A DNA stretch of 64,000 nt, from contig JAVLRN010000004.1 in the NCBI GenBank assembly GCA_032821775.1, positions 1,054,001 through 1,118,000 on the forward strand, in the 5' to 3' direction. Both the position numbers and the translations under genes were made by a program. This stretch comes from Sanguinoderma infundibulare. Taxonomy: Eukaryota > Basidiomycota > Agaricomycetes > Polyporales > Polyporaceae. This document shows positions 42,187 through 52,093 of this stretch, one piece after another. The notes beneath the pieces are model-generated. The model ran no database searches and was not told where the DNA came from. It was given only the letters and a program-made list of their open reading frames with translations. Within the stretch, counting starts at the first letter, position 1. Each line of letters starts with the position of its first letter.

Positions 42187-42666
42187 TTGTCTAGTGAACC
42201 TGTAATGCATATAGCTTTGACCCTCATTTGTCCTCCATCGTAACGTTTCTGTTCTTGCTTGTCCGACCCGACATCGACAATGAGCGCTCACGACAACGAG
42301 GAACTCATCGACTACGAGGACGAGCATGACGTGGTCATCAAATGGCGCCCTTCATGCATCCGCTAACGGTTCCGTTGCTCCTGCACCTCTGGCCGAACAA
42401 AAAGAACTAGCCGCTCGAACGCGCTTGAACCGGCCACATCCACAGTTGCTAGGGTGATCAAATAGTGTTTACGCAGTCTCAGTCTGTATTGTGCGTTAGC
42501 AGTGATTGTACTTCCTTTTTTGTGCGCCACGACCTCCCGCCACTTCCGCCGCTCTGGCCTTAATTAGTTTATGCCGCAGCACCCATGGTCCCGTTAGCGT
42601 GCACTTCTGTCCACCGTCGTTCACCACCAACCCCCATCTCTCACTCTCCTCTTCCTCACGTTCTCA
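42187..42666. other. Spacer between genes B and C
   Basis: No gene is supported. A short opening (MSAHDNEELIDYEDEHDVVIK at about 42280) looks like the acidic start of another protein but is cut off after about 20 codons, so it may be a relic first exon. The last 100 bases are C/T-rich, fitting a promoter for gene C. Confidence 0.4.
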
Positions 42667-45231
42667 ATGCCCCGCCGTGCAATGCTCCCCAGAGTTCCCG
42701 ATTCCAGCGACTCCGAGTCTCAGCACGACGAGGTTCACGTCCCTGCCACCACACCTGAGCCGGACCCTTCCCCCACTCCCGCCACAGGCAACCACTCCAA
42801 CTCCGAGGAAGAAGCCGCCCCCGTCGACTCCGAGGATGAAGCCCCCGACGCCGACTCGACAGACTCGGAGACAGAGAAGAAGCCGGTTCCTAAGAAGCGA
42901 GGCCAGAAACCCAAGCCGAAGCTTCCCACTGAACACCCAGCCACCGACAAGCCTGAGAAGAAGAAGCGCTTCAACTGGGGGAACTATCCCGAGCAGCTCG
43001 CCTTTCTCGAGAAGACGTTTGACGAAATGATCCCGGTCGATGAAAAAGAATGAAGCAAGATGAGGGATGCGGCGAAGGACAAGTTTATCAAGACGTGGGG
43101 ACCCCTCGAGGGTTACACGCAGAAGGACTTCAAAGACAAGGCACGTTGAATACCACACTTCACCTGTTTATGTCGCTGACATTACCTCTAGGTCCTCTTC
43201 AATTGGTTCAAAAACCACAAACAACAGTGGAAGGGGAAGCGGGGCCTCGACGCGGTCAGCGACAAGCCTACCGCCACCGTCCCATCTACTGAACCACGCT
43301 CTGTGGCGCAAGCCTCTGCCACTGAACTCGCACTCGCCCCCCTCCTGCAGAGCCTTCGGAAATGCATGCGCGGTCCTTCCAGCTGGTGGTATCTCGAGAA
43401 TAAGGAGCTCGTCAACCAGCGTAGGGACAAACTTGGTGGCGGGATCGGCGCGCACAAGACCGCCCTCGCTGAACTTTACGACGCACTCCCCGAAAGCGAG
43501 AAGGCGATCTGGGAGGAGAAAGCGGCGAATGAAAAACAGAAGAATCTTGACGATGAGAGCCAATGCTACAGGTATGTCGGTCCCACTCCTCACCTAGAGC
43601 ATGAACAGCTAACATGTACCTACAGGAACCAGGTTGACTTCCCGCTCATGTTCGCCAACCTCCTCCAGACTTTCTTCGGTTTTGGCCCAGACCAAGTCGG
43701 AGCTGCACACGCCCACTTGCGCATTGCGATGCGAACTGAGGACGGAAAAATCGTGTACAAATCGTACGTTCTCACATTCCTCCGCAGTACTTTCATTTGT
43801 TGATTACGCGCAGGTACACGATCGGTATGAAAGATGTCGAAGATCCCCCGTCGTTCGATTCGTATCAAGGTGGGCCGAAGCAGGATGAGATAGGCCGGTG
43901 GAGTGGCTTTAACGAGGACTATCTTCGTAAGGGCATCCCGCACCTTGTCTCGCATGTTCGCTGACGACACCTCCTAGCGCCAAATCCAGTCCGCCGGGAT
44001 GAGCGATTGTTCTATGACGAAAGCGGCCTTCCTAATCTGCTGCCGTATAATGAGGAGTGGACTGTCGGTCAGGCAAGTTCAACGCTTGATGTGTGGTTTG
44101 AGGCGATGTGGCGTAAGTGATCGTGGTTCACGCTATTTCGTCGGGCTAACATTGGGTCCTACAGTGTATTGTGGTGACCACGGCATTGACCTTCCGAACG
44201 GCCTCGACTGGAACAAATTTGCGACCACTGTCGCCCCATATATTCCATCAAGGTGGACCCGCGACGTCAGTGGCAAACCCTCGGAGCGTCCTTTCCACCG
44301 CGTCCTCACCCTCTACCACGACCTGTTCGAAGCCCAAGGCACAGACGATGCCTTTCAATGGGTCTCGATGACGACTGGCCTGTCCTCGAATATTCCTCGC
44401 TTTAGCCGACAACCTCCGACCACCCCGACCACCATCATGCGGACAGTGTACACAACACCCACGAAGACCCCGTGCCCCACACAAGGCCGTTCCCCTGTGC
44501 CCCCGTCACCTTCTAAGCAACGCTTTTCTCGCCCTCCTGTGCTGCCAACAATCCCTGACGAGATCAAGCAAGACGTCATCGAAGCGACGATCGAGAACCC
44601 TTTCCTCGATCATGATCGCCAAGCCGATCATGGGGGTGGCGGTGGTGGTGCGGGGAACGATCCCACCGGCAGTGAAGGCGACGGAGGTATGGCCGCAGAC
44701 GGGGAGGGCGGGAACGCACATACAATGACGGATGCGCCAGCTGCGGAGCCTCAAGACATCAATGTGGAAGCAGGCGAGCCTCGGGACGTCGAGGCGGACG
44801 CGAGCGAGCCTAGGGACGTCGAGGCGGTCCGTGTGCGTGACGAAGGCAACACGAACAGTGGCGCGGACCCGGATCCCCATGTCGAGAGCAATAATGCTGA
44901 CCCCGCGGTGGTTCCTACTCATCAGGAAGACCACCGCGAGGCAGACGGAGATCTGAGCGTGGTCGCGGCAGAGGAAGGCCTCAGCGGGGTGTCGGCTATG
45001 GGCAAGCGCAAGCAACGCCGCTCGGGCGCGCCTGCAGCGAAACGCCGCAAGAAGGCGTCGACGGCCGAGGCAGAACCTGAAAGCATTTCGGCGGTGTCTC
45101 AACGCCCCGCGCGCCCCAAGCCTGCTCCTCTCCGAAGCCCTCGGAAGACGCGAGCACGTGTTGCACGTGATGCTGACGAGGCTCTTAAGAATCAGCGGCA
45201 GACGCGGGCGAGGGGAGGTAGGAAAGCATAG
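42667..45231 (+). pseudogene. KDZ-2 gene C, unknown multi-exon protein
   Basis: Six exons: 42667-43140, 43192-43571, 43626-43763, 43814-43925, 43977-44112 and 44165-45231. The first intron has a GC donor (AAG|GCACGT). The N-terminus is acidic (SDSESQHDE), then KKRGQKPKPK. A conserved-looking domain follows (RFNWGNYPEQLAFLEKTFD ... KDKFIKTWGPLEGYTQ ... LFNWFKNHKQQWKGKRG). The middle is globular (LLQTFFGFGPDQVGAAHAHLR) and the tail is basic with KRKQRRSGAPAAKRRKK and RARGGRKA. An in-frame TGA at 43051-43053 interrupts the first exon, probably a former tryptophan codon. Otherwise it is open for about 770 residues. The function is unknown; the nuclear-localisation-like tail suggests the nucleus. 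Confidence 0.65.
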
Positions 45232-45636
45232 GATAATCTGTGTAGCTGTGGTCGTGTAGGATAATCTCTGTCATTTGTAGGATAATCTTGCCATACTTTT
45301 TAGCTGATCCGCACATAGAAATCTCATAATGGTCATGTTTCTTAGGATACATAGTGGATAATCCGGCAGATAATCCCACAGATAATCCGGCAGATAATCC
45401 CACGGATAATCCGGCAGATAATCCCACGGATAATCCGGCAGATAATCCCACGGATAATCCGGCAGATAATCCCACGGATAATCCGGCAGATAATACTCGT
45501 CAAATAGTGTAGTGTCACACGTTATAATGGGTCTCAAAATGAATGTATTATTGTGTCACTAATCCGATTGAGGAGGATTATCCGAGATATGCATGAGTTA
45601 ATGTATTTAGATTATCCAAATGGAATACATCTTCTG
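45232..45636. repeat. KDZ-2 right subterminal array and TIR
   Basis: About six tandem units of 24 bp (GGATAATCCGGCAGATAATC plus CCAC) run from 45354 to about 45494. They are preceded by three GGATAATCT words (45230-45290) and followed by the right TIR (about 45596-45636). The motif matches the left end. Confidence 0.85.
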
Positions 45637-45917
45637 CTGTCGGGTGTAGCTAGCGACTGCGATTGCGACTTGCGACAGCGACCACCGATCGACCGATTTG
45701 CGACAGCGACAGTGACTCATCGCGCGACTTTCACCGCGACTTTCGACCTTCGGCACTACACACTCTTTCCCCTCTCTTCTCCTCGGCACCGGTTACGATC
45801 GCGACCAAAGGGAACCCGAGACCGTACTCGCCCTCCGCACCGGCGACGTTGCTCTGACCTCGCCTCCCTCAGCCCTCGGTCGTCCCGACTGTTCACAGGC
45901 CCTGGGATAGTGTATCA
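45637..45917 (+). repeat. 3' LTR of family 2, downstream portion
   Basis: The stretch starts with the second copy of the CTGTCGG duplication and continues GTGTAGCTAGCGACTGC, as in the 5' LTR from 15708. It ends GTGTATCA at 45917, next to the hAT exon. Confidence 0.9.
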
Positions 45918-46861
45918 GCGTGAGAAGAACAATGTCACGTCGTTAAAGACCTGAGGTAGAGAGGGTGAGAGGGAGGAGGGAGCACATGTTTGTGAGGGTC
46001 AAAGGGCAGGAGGGACAAAGGGTGGGAGGAGGGACAGAGGGTGGGTGGGATGGGCGAAAAAAACGGTGGCAGGCGCGAACTCTAAACAGCCACCTGCCAC
46101 AAGAGGAGTTGGCACGAACCTTTAGCACATCCCTCAACTGTGCAGCCACGTCCCACTCCTCGTCAGACATTCTGTATGCCCGCAGCCCCTGGTTCTTGTC
46201 CCGACACATATGATCAAAGGCTTTGCGGTTCACTAGGGCCTCGTGCAACATATCGTACATTGAGTTCCAGCGCGTTCGGACATCCCACGGCAAGAGGATC
46301 TCTGGCAGGCCCTCTGCCTGTTGCGCCGCGCTCCACACTGGGAGGAGAAGAGTCGAGGAGTTAATGACTTTGAAAGCAAACTTGCGCAGCTGTGTAAGGT
46401 GAGTCTCCACCCTTATGCATTGTTACACCTAAGTAATGTGTGACGCACCTTAGCCAACATTACTTTGATCAGGCGGATGTCGTCCGCAAATTGAGAACGC
46501 TCCCGTTCCGTCATATCTGCCAGTGCGTCAGTTTCATCGTCCTTGCCGTCCTCCCCCTCGCTTGGTTCGGCTGGAGCTTTCTGTTCATCCTGTTGTATGT
46601 CTCGCATTAGTTCAGCAAGCTCGCGTTCATCTGCCCCTGTCTGGGCCTCCTCCTTATCGACATCAGCATCAAACTGTCGGATCAAACTCTTTGCCATGAG
46701 GTTCAGCACATGCTCGAAGCAACGGACACGGTTGACGTCGCCAGGGAACCCCGGGAGGAGAAATATAAGTTTCTCAATCATCACTGCATTGTTTGATGCA
46801 TTGTCGCATGTAATGGCGAGGACCTACAACATAGACATGTGAGTACATGCCACCACTCGAA

Positions 46862-46932
46862 AACCGGGCTACGCCACACCATAAGCAAGTCATGATGTTG
46901 CTTGTGGTGTAGTGTGGCCTGCACCAGTTATA
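46862..46932. repeat. Foldback sequence in third hAT intron
   Basis: The core GGGCTACGCCACACCATAAGC...GCTTGTGGTGTAGTGTGGCC can fold on itself. It is about 78% like the core of 47845-47915, which sits in the first intron of the same gene. Confidence 0.65.
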
Positions 46933-47819
46933 CGGAGCTAGAGCTACTGACGAACCTTGTCAGCGATGTCAAACTCTTTGATCACCTGTGTGAAAGCTGA
47001 TGCCAGGTTCAGGCTGCTGTGCGAGCATGGGACCTCGACGATGTCGAGCAACATTGCGAGCGGCTCCCCGTTGTGTTCGAAATGCACTGTGATGGCCACG
47101 AATGCCCGGTGATTGGGGGACGTCCAGGTGTCCGTGGCGAAGTGAAGATCGCCATCATACTCCTGTATGTATGTCGAAAATTAGTACTCGCTCAATTGAC
47201 ACACCCTAATTGATAATTGGCAGACCTGTAACATTTTCGCGATCCGAGTGCGCGTGCGGGTGAAGATTGCCTTGGTGTCATGGGCAACTGTTGCGGGAGA
47301 GGGGATGAAGTAACCGGGATGGCCAGTCTTCATCAGCGAAAGGAACCCGCGTTTCCGGATGATGGTGAATGGACACTGGCTCTCGGCGACCCAGCGGACA
47401 ATCTCAGTACGCGCCTGGGCACGAGTGTGGGGGCGGTGACTGTAAGTAACCTTCCCGCTGTTCTTCTTCTGCTCAAACGCCGCAGTGATCATCCCATCAT
47501 GCAGGATAACCCCGACAACATTCTCCCGAGCCTCGTCAATGTTGATGGCCTCGCAAGCAGCCTCGACAGCTTCATCACCCCAGCACAACTGAGCATGACG
47601 ACAAAGGTTTCCAGTGGATGACCAGTCCTTGCTGTCGAGGTACCGGCAGATGTGCGCATCACACTTGGGAGACGCGCACTTGAAGACATGCGTGCGCCGT
47701 CCATCAATGTACTCGATCTCGGGAGTCGCCTCGAAGAAGGCGTAAATGGAAGAGTCCCATTTAGCCATTATGGCATCTGAGTAACCGGAAACATTGTAAG
47801 TGCCACACTTACGACTCCT

Positions 47820-47948
47820 CAAAATGCGACACAATCACCGCAAGGTATAAATCCGGGCGACGCCACACCACAAGCAAGTCATGACTTGCTTATGATGTGG
47901 CGTGGTGCATGGCCATGTGGACAGGAGGAGGTGATTGTGTCGCATTTG
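47820..47948. mobile_element. Small MITE/foldback in first hAT intron
   Basis: The ends AATGCGACACAATCACC and GGTGATTGTGTCGCATT are perfect 17-bp inverted repeats about 127 bp apart. The centre has a second inverted repeat (CGCCACACCACAAGCAAGTC / GACTTGCTTATGATGTGGCG). It fills most of the 202-base intron between 47977 and 47776. Confidence 0.8.
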
Positions 47949-48212
47949 TGAAACTGCCAGAGAAACTGATCACATACCAAGTTCTGCATCAGATGGCACA
48001 GGTTCATCATCATCGACAACTATGAAACCCTCATGCTCAAGGGCAGCACATTCTTCCTCTTGAGTACGAACAGTGGTACAACGGGTGGCCTGGGATGTAG
48101 AAGGGTTACTGGCGGTGCTGATCTTCGGCACACTGTTGCCGCGCTTCTTTTTGTTAGCAGATGTGTGGCCACTGGCGCTATGGGCACGTTTACGAGAGGT
48201 GTTGGTGGTCAT

Positions 48213-48523
48213 GCTGATAAGGTGGAGTGGGGGTGTGGGTGTGGGAGTGCTGAGGCGGGTTTGTTGCGAGAAGGGGTAGTTTATATCATTGGTGAAACAA
48301 GACCTCTGGGAGGTATTGTCGGGTGGGCGGCTGGTGTCTTGTGTGTCTGAGGGTGAATCAAAATTTATATTGCGATCAAAGGACAAGACATAGCTCAGGT
48401 GGCTGTACCCATGCCTCGGGTGGTGGGTTTTACCTGGTTCTGGCAACTCCGTACCCGCACCCACACCCACGGCTGTAACCCATGGCCACCCATGTGGGTT
48501 TGGCCTACCCATGGCATTCCCTA
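48213..48523 (-). promoter_or_regulatory. hAT transposase upstream region and TIR
   Basis: This stretch between the start codon and the terminus contains the TIR and several ACCCATG/CCCACACCC motifs. It should include the transposase promoter. I see no clear TATA box. Confidence 0.5.
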
Positions 48524-48531
48524 AATGCGGA

Positions 48532-49797
48532 GGAACAAGCCACTCAAAGCACCCAGACAAAGCGGCGAACCACGAAGAAGCTGAAGCTCACGCACAAAGA
48601 CGACAAAGAGCAAGATCCAGCCGCATACAAAGATAGCGTCATTGAGCTTTTCCTCAGTGGCATTGAGATAGAGAACAACAAGTATGTATTTGTGCTCCCG
48701 TGCATGAACAATAGCTAACTGTCAGATCAGGTGTAAAATCCTATCTCATATTGAGGAGCTTAAGAAGACCAAGCAGGCTTCCTCGGATGAAGAGGTTGAT
48801 GCTGATTCGACGGTGAAGCGTCTCCGTTGAGCACTGAAACCGAAGCTCGCCTTGTGGTTTCAAACTCACGAGTCTCTTTTTGCACGTGTCTTGGATGAGC
48901 TCCCAGAGCAACTGTCACCTCGCAATGATGAACAACTCCCTGTGCGCGATTCAGACGCTGACCCCGAAGACGAGCGACTTCTTTTCCCCCACGTCTACCC
49001 TCCCGCAGTCTGGACACACACTCTCTTTGGTGTTCTCGTCGACGCTGAACGTGAAGTCCGCCGCGTACAAGTGAGCAACTGTCTCCGCGAGATCCGCCAG
49101 AAGCAGGGTTTACATGCATTTCTTTGGAAGAAGACAGCTGGAATGTTCGGTCAGGCGGCAAAGACTTGCAATCAAACCACCCTGAAGGCCGTCAAAGACA
49201 AGATCGAGTTCGCCCGACAGAGCTACGAGTGCACACAGTTGAAACTTTACATATTCGCTAACGATGCAGACATGCAGGAGTATCCTGAACTTACAGTGCA
49301 AGATTGTCGTGAAATGATCATGTATCATAAGCAGGAAGCACCCAGCATGAAGAAGCGGGACATTTCATGGATTTGGCGTGATGGAAAGACGTATGGGACG
49401 GACTCAGAGTCGGAGGTTGACAAGTATATGCTCGAAGGTGTGTGGATATGTATTGCGCGAAGACTCATCTCACCTTTTGAAACAGCGGTTCATATCGAGT
49501 GGTTCCGGGCGAGCGCACGTGCTCAGAGGTGGCGGGAGGAGAGGCTCCTTCTCAAGGCTGAAATGCGGTGCACGCAACGCTGGTATGACTTCCAACACCG
49601 GGAATGGATGAAGCGATCACTGGATACGTCCAAACCTGGACTAGTGGGCTTAGGGAAGGTCACGTATGCCGCGCGGTGCGTCGTAGTACGTACATCCATG
49701 TTGATCTTACTCACAGTCATCATCTAGCCAAGCAGCACAGTGGCTTCAGCTTCTGAACGATGCCCATGAAAGGTTCCCAGAGGAGCAGCATCTCTAA
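48532..49797 (+). pseudogene. KDZ-1 transposase, 3' part
   Basis: The frame resumes after the hAT duplication with EEQATQSTQTKRRTTKKLKL. After introns it continues (VIELFLSGIEIENNK ... RVLDELPEQLSPRNDE ... VREVRRVQVSNCLREIRQKQG-like charged region). A long helical C-terminus follows (FETAVHIEWFRASARAQRWREERLLLKAEM) and the last exon ends ERFPEEQHL-stop at 49795-49797 (intron GTGCGT...ATCTAG just before it). The WREE.LLLK.EM block is the C-terminal hallmark of many basidiomycete KDZ proteins. A TGA at 48828-48830 (LRRAL-type context, GTTGAGCAC) may be a further break. Confidence 0.75.
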
Positions 49798-50103
49798 TTC
49801 CTGCGACTCGGTACATGCACAACTAGTTACTCATGCCCCTGACTAGTTGTTCGCCTGACTAGTTACTCACACAACTAGTTACTCATGCCCCTACCAGTGA
49901 CTAGTTGTTCGCCCAACTAGTTACGGACACAACTAGTTACTCATGCAATGTTTCACGTGATTTATGCAGGTGTATCACTATTGGGGATGTATCTAGTTAC
50001 TACATACTGTCTTGTAACAATATGACTTGTTTCGCGTCCGACTAGTTATACCTGACTAGTTCGGGTGGACTACATAGTCCACTTTAACTAGTCGGATCTA
50101 CTG
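49798..50103. repeat. KDZ-1 right subterminal ACTAGTT array
   Basis: About a dozen ACTAGTT/AACTAGT words occur in 300 bases, many as direct units (ACAACTAGTTACTCATGC) or opposed pairs (GGACTACATAGTCC flanked by AACTAGT). The proposed terminus CAGTAGATCCGACTAG reads inward from 50103. Confidence 0.7.
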
Positions 50104-51361
50104 AAGTGGCTCACGTGACTGAGGTCCGCACCTCGACCACCATCCATGTCCCCACTCTCCTTTGCAGCACCTCCATCGGAGAAACAGTGGCCAATTACAC
50201 CGGTGTTTAGACCAAGGACGCTTTCAGGAGTCACAGTGGGGCTTTCTACATGTGCAGAGGCAGGCGGCGGACCCATCCCAGGAATACGTAGGGGCGACGA
50301 TGGTGCTGTGCATTCAAGACAAAAAACGAGACTCACAACGCATTGTAATGTGCACGGGGAACCTGCATGTAGAACTGGAGGATCAATGCGGGGAAAGGAC
50401 AGGCCGTGACGGAAAGATGCGAGGTGGTACAGGTGTGCTGCAAGCCTAAAGGCCACTGAATGGTAGGGAAAGGGGGGAGACTCAACTATGGTGCGGCCAT
50501 GTAGGCCAACTACCACGTGGTAGTATACGAGGTGGATACGATCGGTGCGCACGGGCACTACGGAGGAAGAACGATGCAGAGTACGTGCAATTGCACAACG
50601 TACTGGCGAAGAGAGGCTTGAAGTCGATGCGGAGAGGCTACTCGGAGCCCGAAGGGAGTCGTATGCACGCAGGTACGAGAGATGAGAGATCTGAGGCCCA
50701 GGGGTAGCCTGTGGAATCTATACACCAATCCAAAACTAAGTACAAAGGGGACACACTGCACATACCGTGCAGTGGCACAAACACCACTAGCCCACCACAG
50801 CTCTGAAATGTAGCTACAGAGCCCATGTGGAACCATACTGTAACCTAAAAGAGAGTCTGAGAGACACCTGCGACAGAACTACCTATCAACCGCGAGCTGA
50901 AACATGCAGTATCATAAAAGAGCCAAGGAATCCTGTACATGCCGGGTACAACACGTGACCATGATCGATGCATTGTGACCGTGTCGAAGATAGCTGCGCA
51001 TCATACTAAACCGATCGGAGGCCTAGCCACAAGGCACCGTGCCATGCCACCGCACATCCTGTGGTATGTAATGAGACGTGCATACAATCGAGGATGTACC
51101 GAACAATCCCCGAGTGCGAGGGCACCCGTAATCCATATGTGTAACTGGGCCGCGAGGAAGAGGAGCCGCACGGTCGAAGGGGGACATGCATGATGTGTGG
51201 TAACCGCACGGTAGATACGTGTGGTAGCTGAAGAGCCTGCACGATGCGGAAGGCCGAGGACCCGAGTCATGTATGGTGCGTATGGTGGTGACCGATCGGT
51301 GCGAGAGGGAACCATGCGGAATGCGAAGATTCTGGGCACAGGGCACATAGGGGACCCTACA
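50104..51361 (-). repeat. 3' LTR of family 1, copy R (truncated)
   Basis: The LTR start is inferred from the tract AGTGGGGGGGAGA followed by TGTAGGGTCCCC on the minus strand at 51361. No second LTR is in the window to confirm it. No coding sequence is convincing in the 1.26 kb. The far end is cut at the KDZ-1 terminus. Confidence 0.55.
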
Positions 51362-51375
51362 TCTCCCCCCCACTG
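51361..51375 (-). other. Polypurine tract 2 of family 1 (copy R)
   Basis: Read on the minus strand it is CAGTGGGGGGGAGAT, nearly identical to tract 1 (55046-55030 and 3164-3179). It lies directly at the inferred LTR start. Confidence 0.65.
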
Positions 51376-51511
51376 ACCTCCGAACTGTCCTCAGTTCAGT
51401 CGACGCCATGCGGAGGTTGACGAACCGGAAAGGGAGGGAGCCGTGGAGGACCGAGGATAAAGACCATAGGGCGGAAGAACACCATGCCCGACGCACCCTA
51501 CTCCACACACA

Positions 51512-52093
51512 ATGAGCACGCTCAACAACATGGAACAGCACTGCAATGAGGTCTGCGCGATCCTGCTGCCAAAGGCTGAAGATACAGTGGAGCGCCAGAT
51601 AGCCGAGCTGCAAATCATCATGAATGGGGAAGCGTTCGTCGAGGTGGATGTGAAGAAGTGTCTGGACCGCCTCATGCTAGGGCTTGTACGTCTTCGCATC
51701 GTTAACCATCGGCCTCATGCTCACCGCACGGTGCAGGGAGCACTGCTGTGCATCTGTTCGGATTCCACCATCATCCTGTCAGCCACCAACCAGGTCAGGC
51801 TGATGCTCGAGACGTGGAATGTGCCTGAAATCCTGCAGCACTTCGACACAGAATTCGACTGAGTACAGCGCGAAGCGCTCACAAGCGAGCTCCGGTTGCA
51901 GTGGGCAGCGGCGAAGACGTATCAGGATATGGCGTTCTCGTTCCGGTACATTCTGGAGCACGCAGGAATGAACCTCTGTGTCACGGACCAAGCACGCATC
52001 AAGGAGTTCATCCATTGGTCCATGCGCAACGAGGCAGACACGCGCCGTGAGTATGCCAGTTTCAACAGAGTGCCGTTACGAGAAGTCGAATGA
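51512..52093 (+). pseudogene. Family-1 antisense gene a, copy R
   Basis: Exon 1 starts MSTLNNMEQHCNEVCAILLP at 51512. A 51-base GTACGT...GTGCAG segment (51686-51736) is a likely intron. Exon 2 encodes GALLCICSDSTIILSATNQ ... EFIHWSMRNEADTRREY and ends at 52093. A TGA at 51860-51862 breaks exon 2, where copy L has TGG. The protein would be about 175 residues, helical, with several cysteines. Family unknown. Confidence 0.6.

Larger units (their letters stand above)
26337..45636. mobile_element. KDZ-2: 19.3-kb KDZ transposon with cargo
   Basis: The terminal inverted repeats are about 41 bp: left CAGGGACTGTATTAGATTTG..., right (read inward) CAGAAGATGTATTCCATTTG..., converging on AATACATTAACT. 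The 7-bp duplication CTGTCGG lies at 26330-26336 and 45637-45643. GGATAATCC-type motifs crowd both ends. Contents in order: KDZ transposase (minus), gene A (minus), foldback repeat, RING gene 1 (plus), gene D (plus), RING gene 2 (minus), ATP synthase alpha fragment, gene B (plus), gene C (plus). The uninterrupted sequence of the 5' LTR at the same position proves the insertion. Confidence 0.88.
14998..45917 (+). mobile_element. Gypsy-like LTR retrotransposon family 2
   Basis: The element has two LTRs (14998-15987; and 25621-26336 continued at 45644-45917 around KDZ-2), a primer-binding site, gag, protease, pol and an opposite-strand gene between pol and the 3' LTR. The LTR ends are TGAT...ATCA. 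The target duplication is 4 bp, ACGT (14994-14997) and GCGT (45918-45921), one transition apart. Without KDZ-2 it is about 11.6 kb. It lies inside an exon of the hAT transposase. In-frame TGA codons at 17661, 17808 and 21151 disable this copy. LTR differences in the first about 270 bases are all transitions. Confidence 0.9.
45918..48212 (-). pseudogene. hAT transposase, 5' part
   Basis: The gene starts MTTNTSRKRAHSASG at 48212. Exons are 48212-47978, 47775-47226, 47162-46956, about 46823-46450, about 46412-46120 and 45950-45918. It carries an acidic VVVDDDEP motif, a BED-type zinc finger (CASPKCDAHICRYL...GNLCRHAQLCWG), the catalytic FATDTWTSPNHRAFV and the block CDNASNNAVMIEKL. Then come RVRCFEHVLNLMAKSL, WDVRTRWNSMYDML and VFNDVTLFFSR, where the family-2 LTR interrupts. 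The remainder is at 14997-13787. All domains of an Ac-like transposase are present, so the element was probably autonomous before the retrotransposon landed. Confidence 0.85.
11338..48523 (-). mobile_element. hAT transposon, split by nested insertions
   Basis: The termini are TAGGGAATGCCATGGGT at 11338 and its inverted copy ending at 48523. The flanking 8-bp repeats are AATGTGGA (11330-11337) and AATGCGGA (48524-48531), differing by one transition. Both ends carry many ACCCATGG/GGGTA-type subterminal motifs. The transposase reads on the minus strand from 48212 to 13787. Its body is interrupted by the family-2 retrotransposon (14998-45917). Without that insert the element is about 6.3 kb. It also carries a convergent plus-strand ORF (12936-13790). 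Removal of the whole element joins the KDZ-1 transposase in frame (...KLN[V/A]EEQATQST). Confidence 0.9.
8688..50103 (+). mobile_element. KDZ-type DNA transposon 1 (KDZ-1), left end undefined
   Basis: The element consists of a KDZ transposase gene (8688-11329 plus 48532-49797) and a right subterminal region full of ACTAGTT motifs (49805-50103). It is interrupted by the hAT transposon 11338-48523. The proposed right terminus at 50103 (CAGTAGATCC when read inward) resembles the KDZ-2 termini, which also start CAG. The left terminus was not found; the captured coatomer and cytochrome oxidase fragments to the left may belong to it. The right terminus abuts the family-1 LTR. Confidence 0.6.

Noticed and set aside
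26595..45231. TET/JBP dioxygenase gene, which is known to accompany some fungal KDZ elements
   Set aside because: I looked for an HxD...H dioxygenase pattern in the cargo genes and saw none.
34163..45231. KDZ-2 cargo as an ordinary chromosomal gene cluster
   Set aside because: The whole block lies between TIRs with a target duplication, inside an LTR whose other copy is uninterrupted at that site.
45271..45537. Minus-strand ORF with repeated DYPWDYLP units
   Set aside because: It is only the translation of the 24-bp GGATAATCC tandem array at the KDZ-2 end; no start context or other copy supports a protein.
49805..50103. CRISPR-like look of the ACTAGTT repeats
   Set aside because: Spacing is irregular, units are palindromic, and the genome is fungal; they are subterminal transposon repeats.
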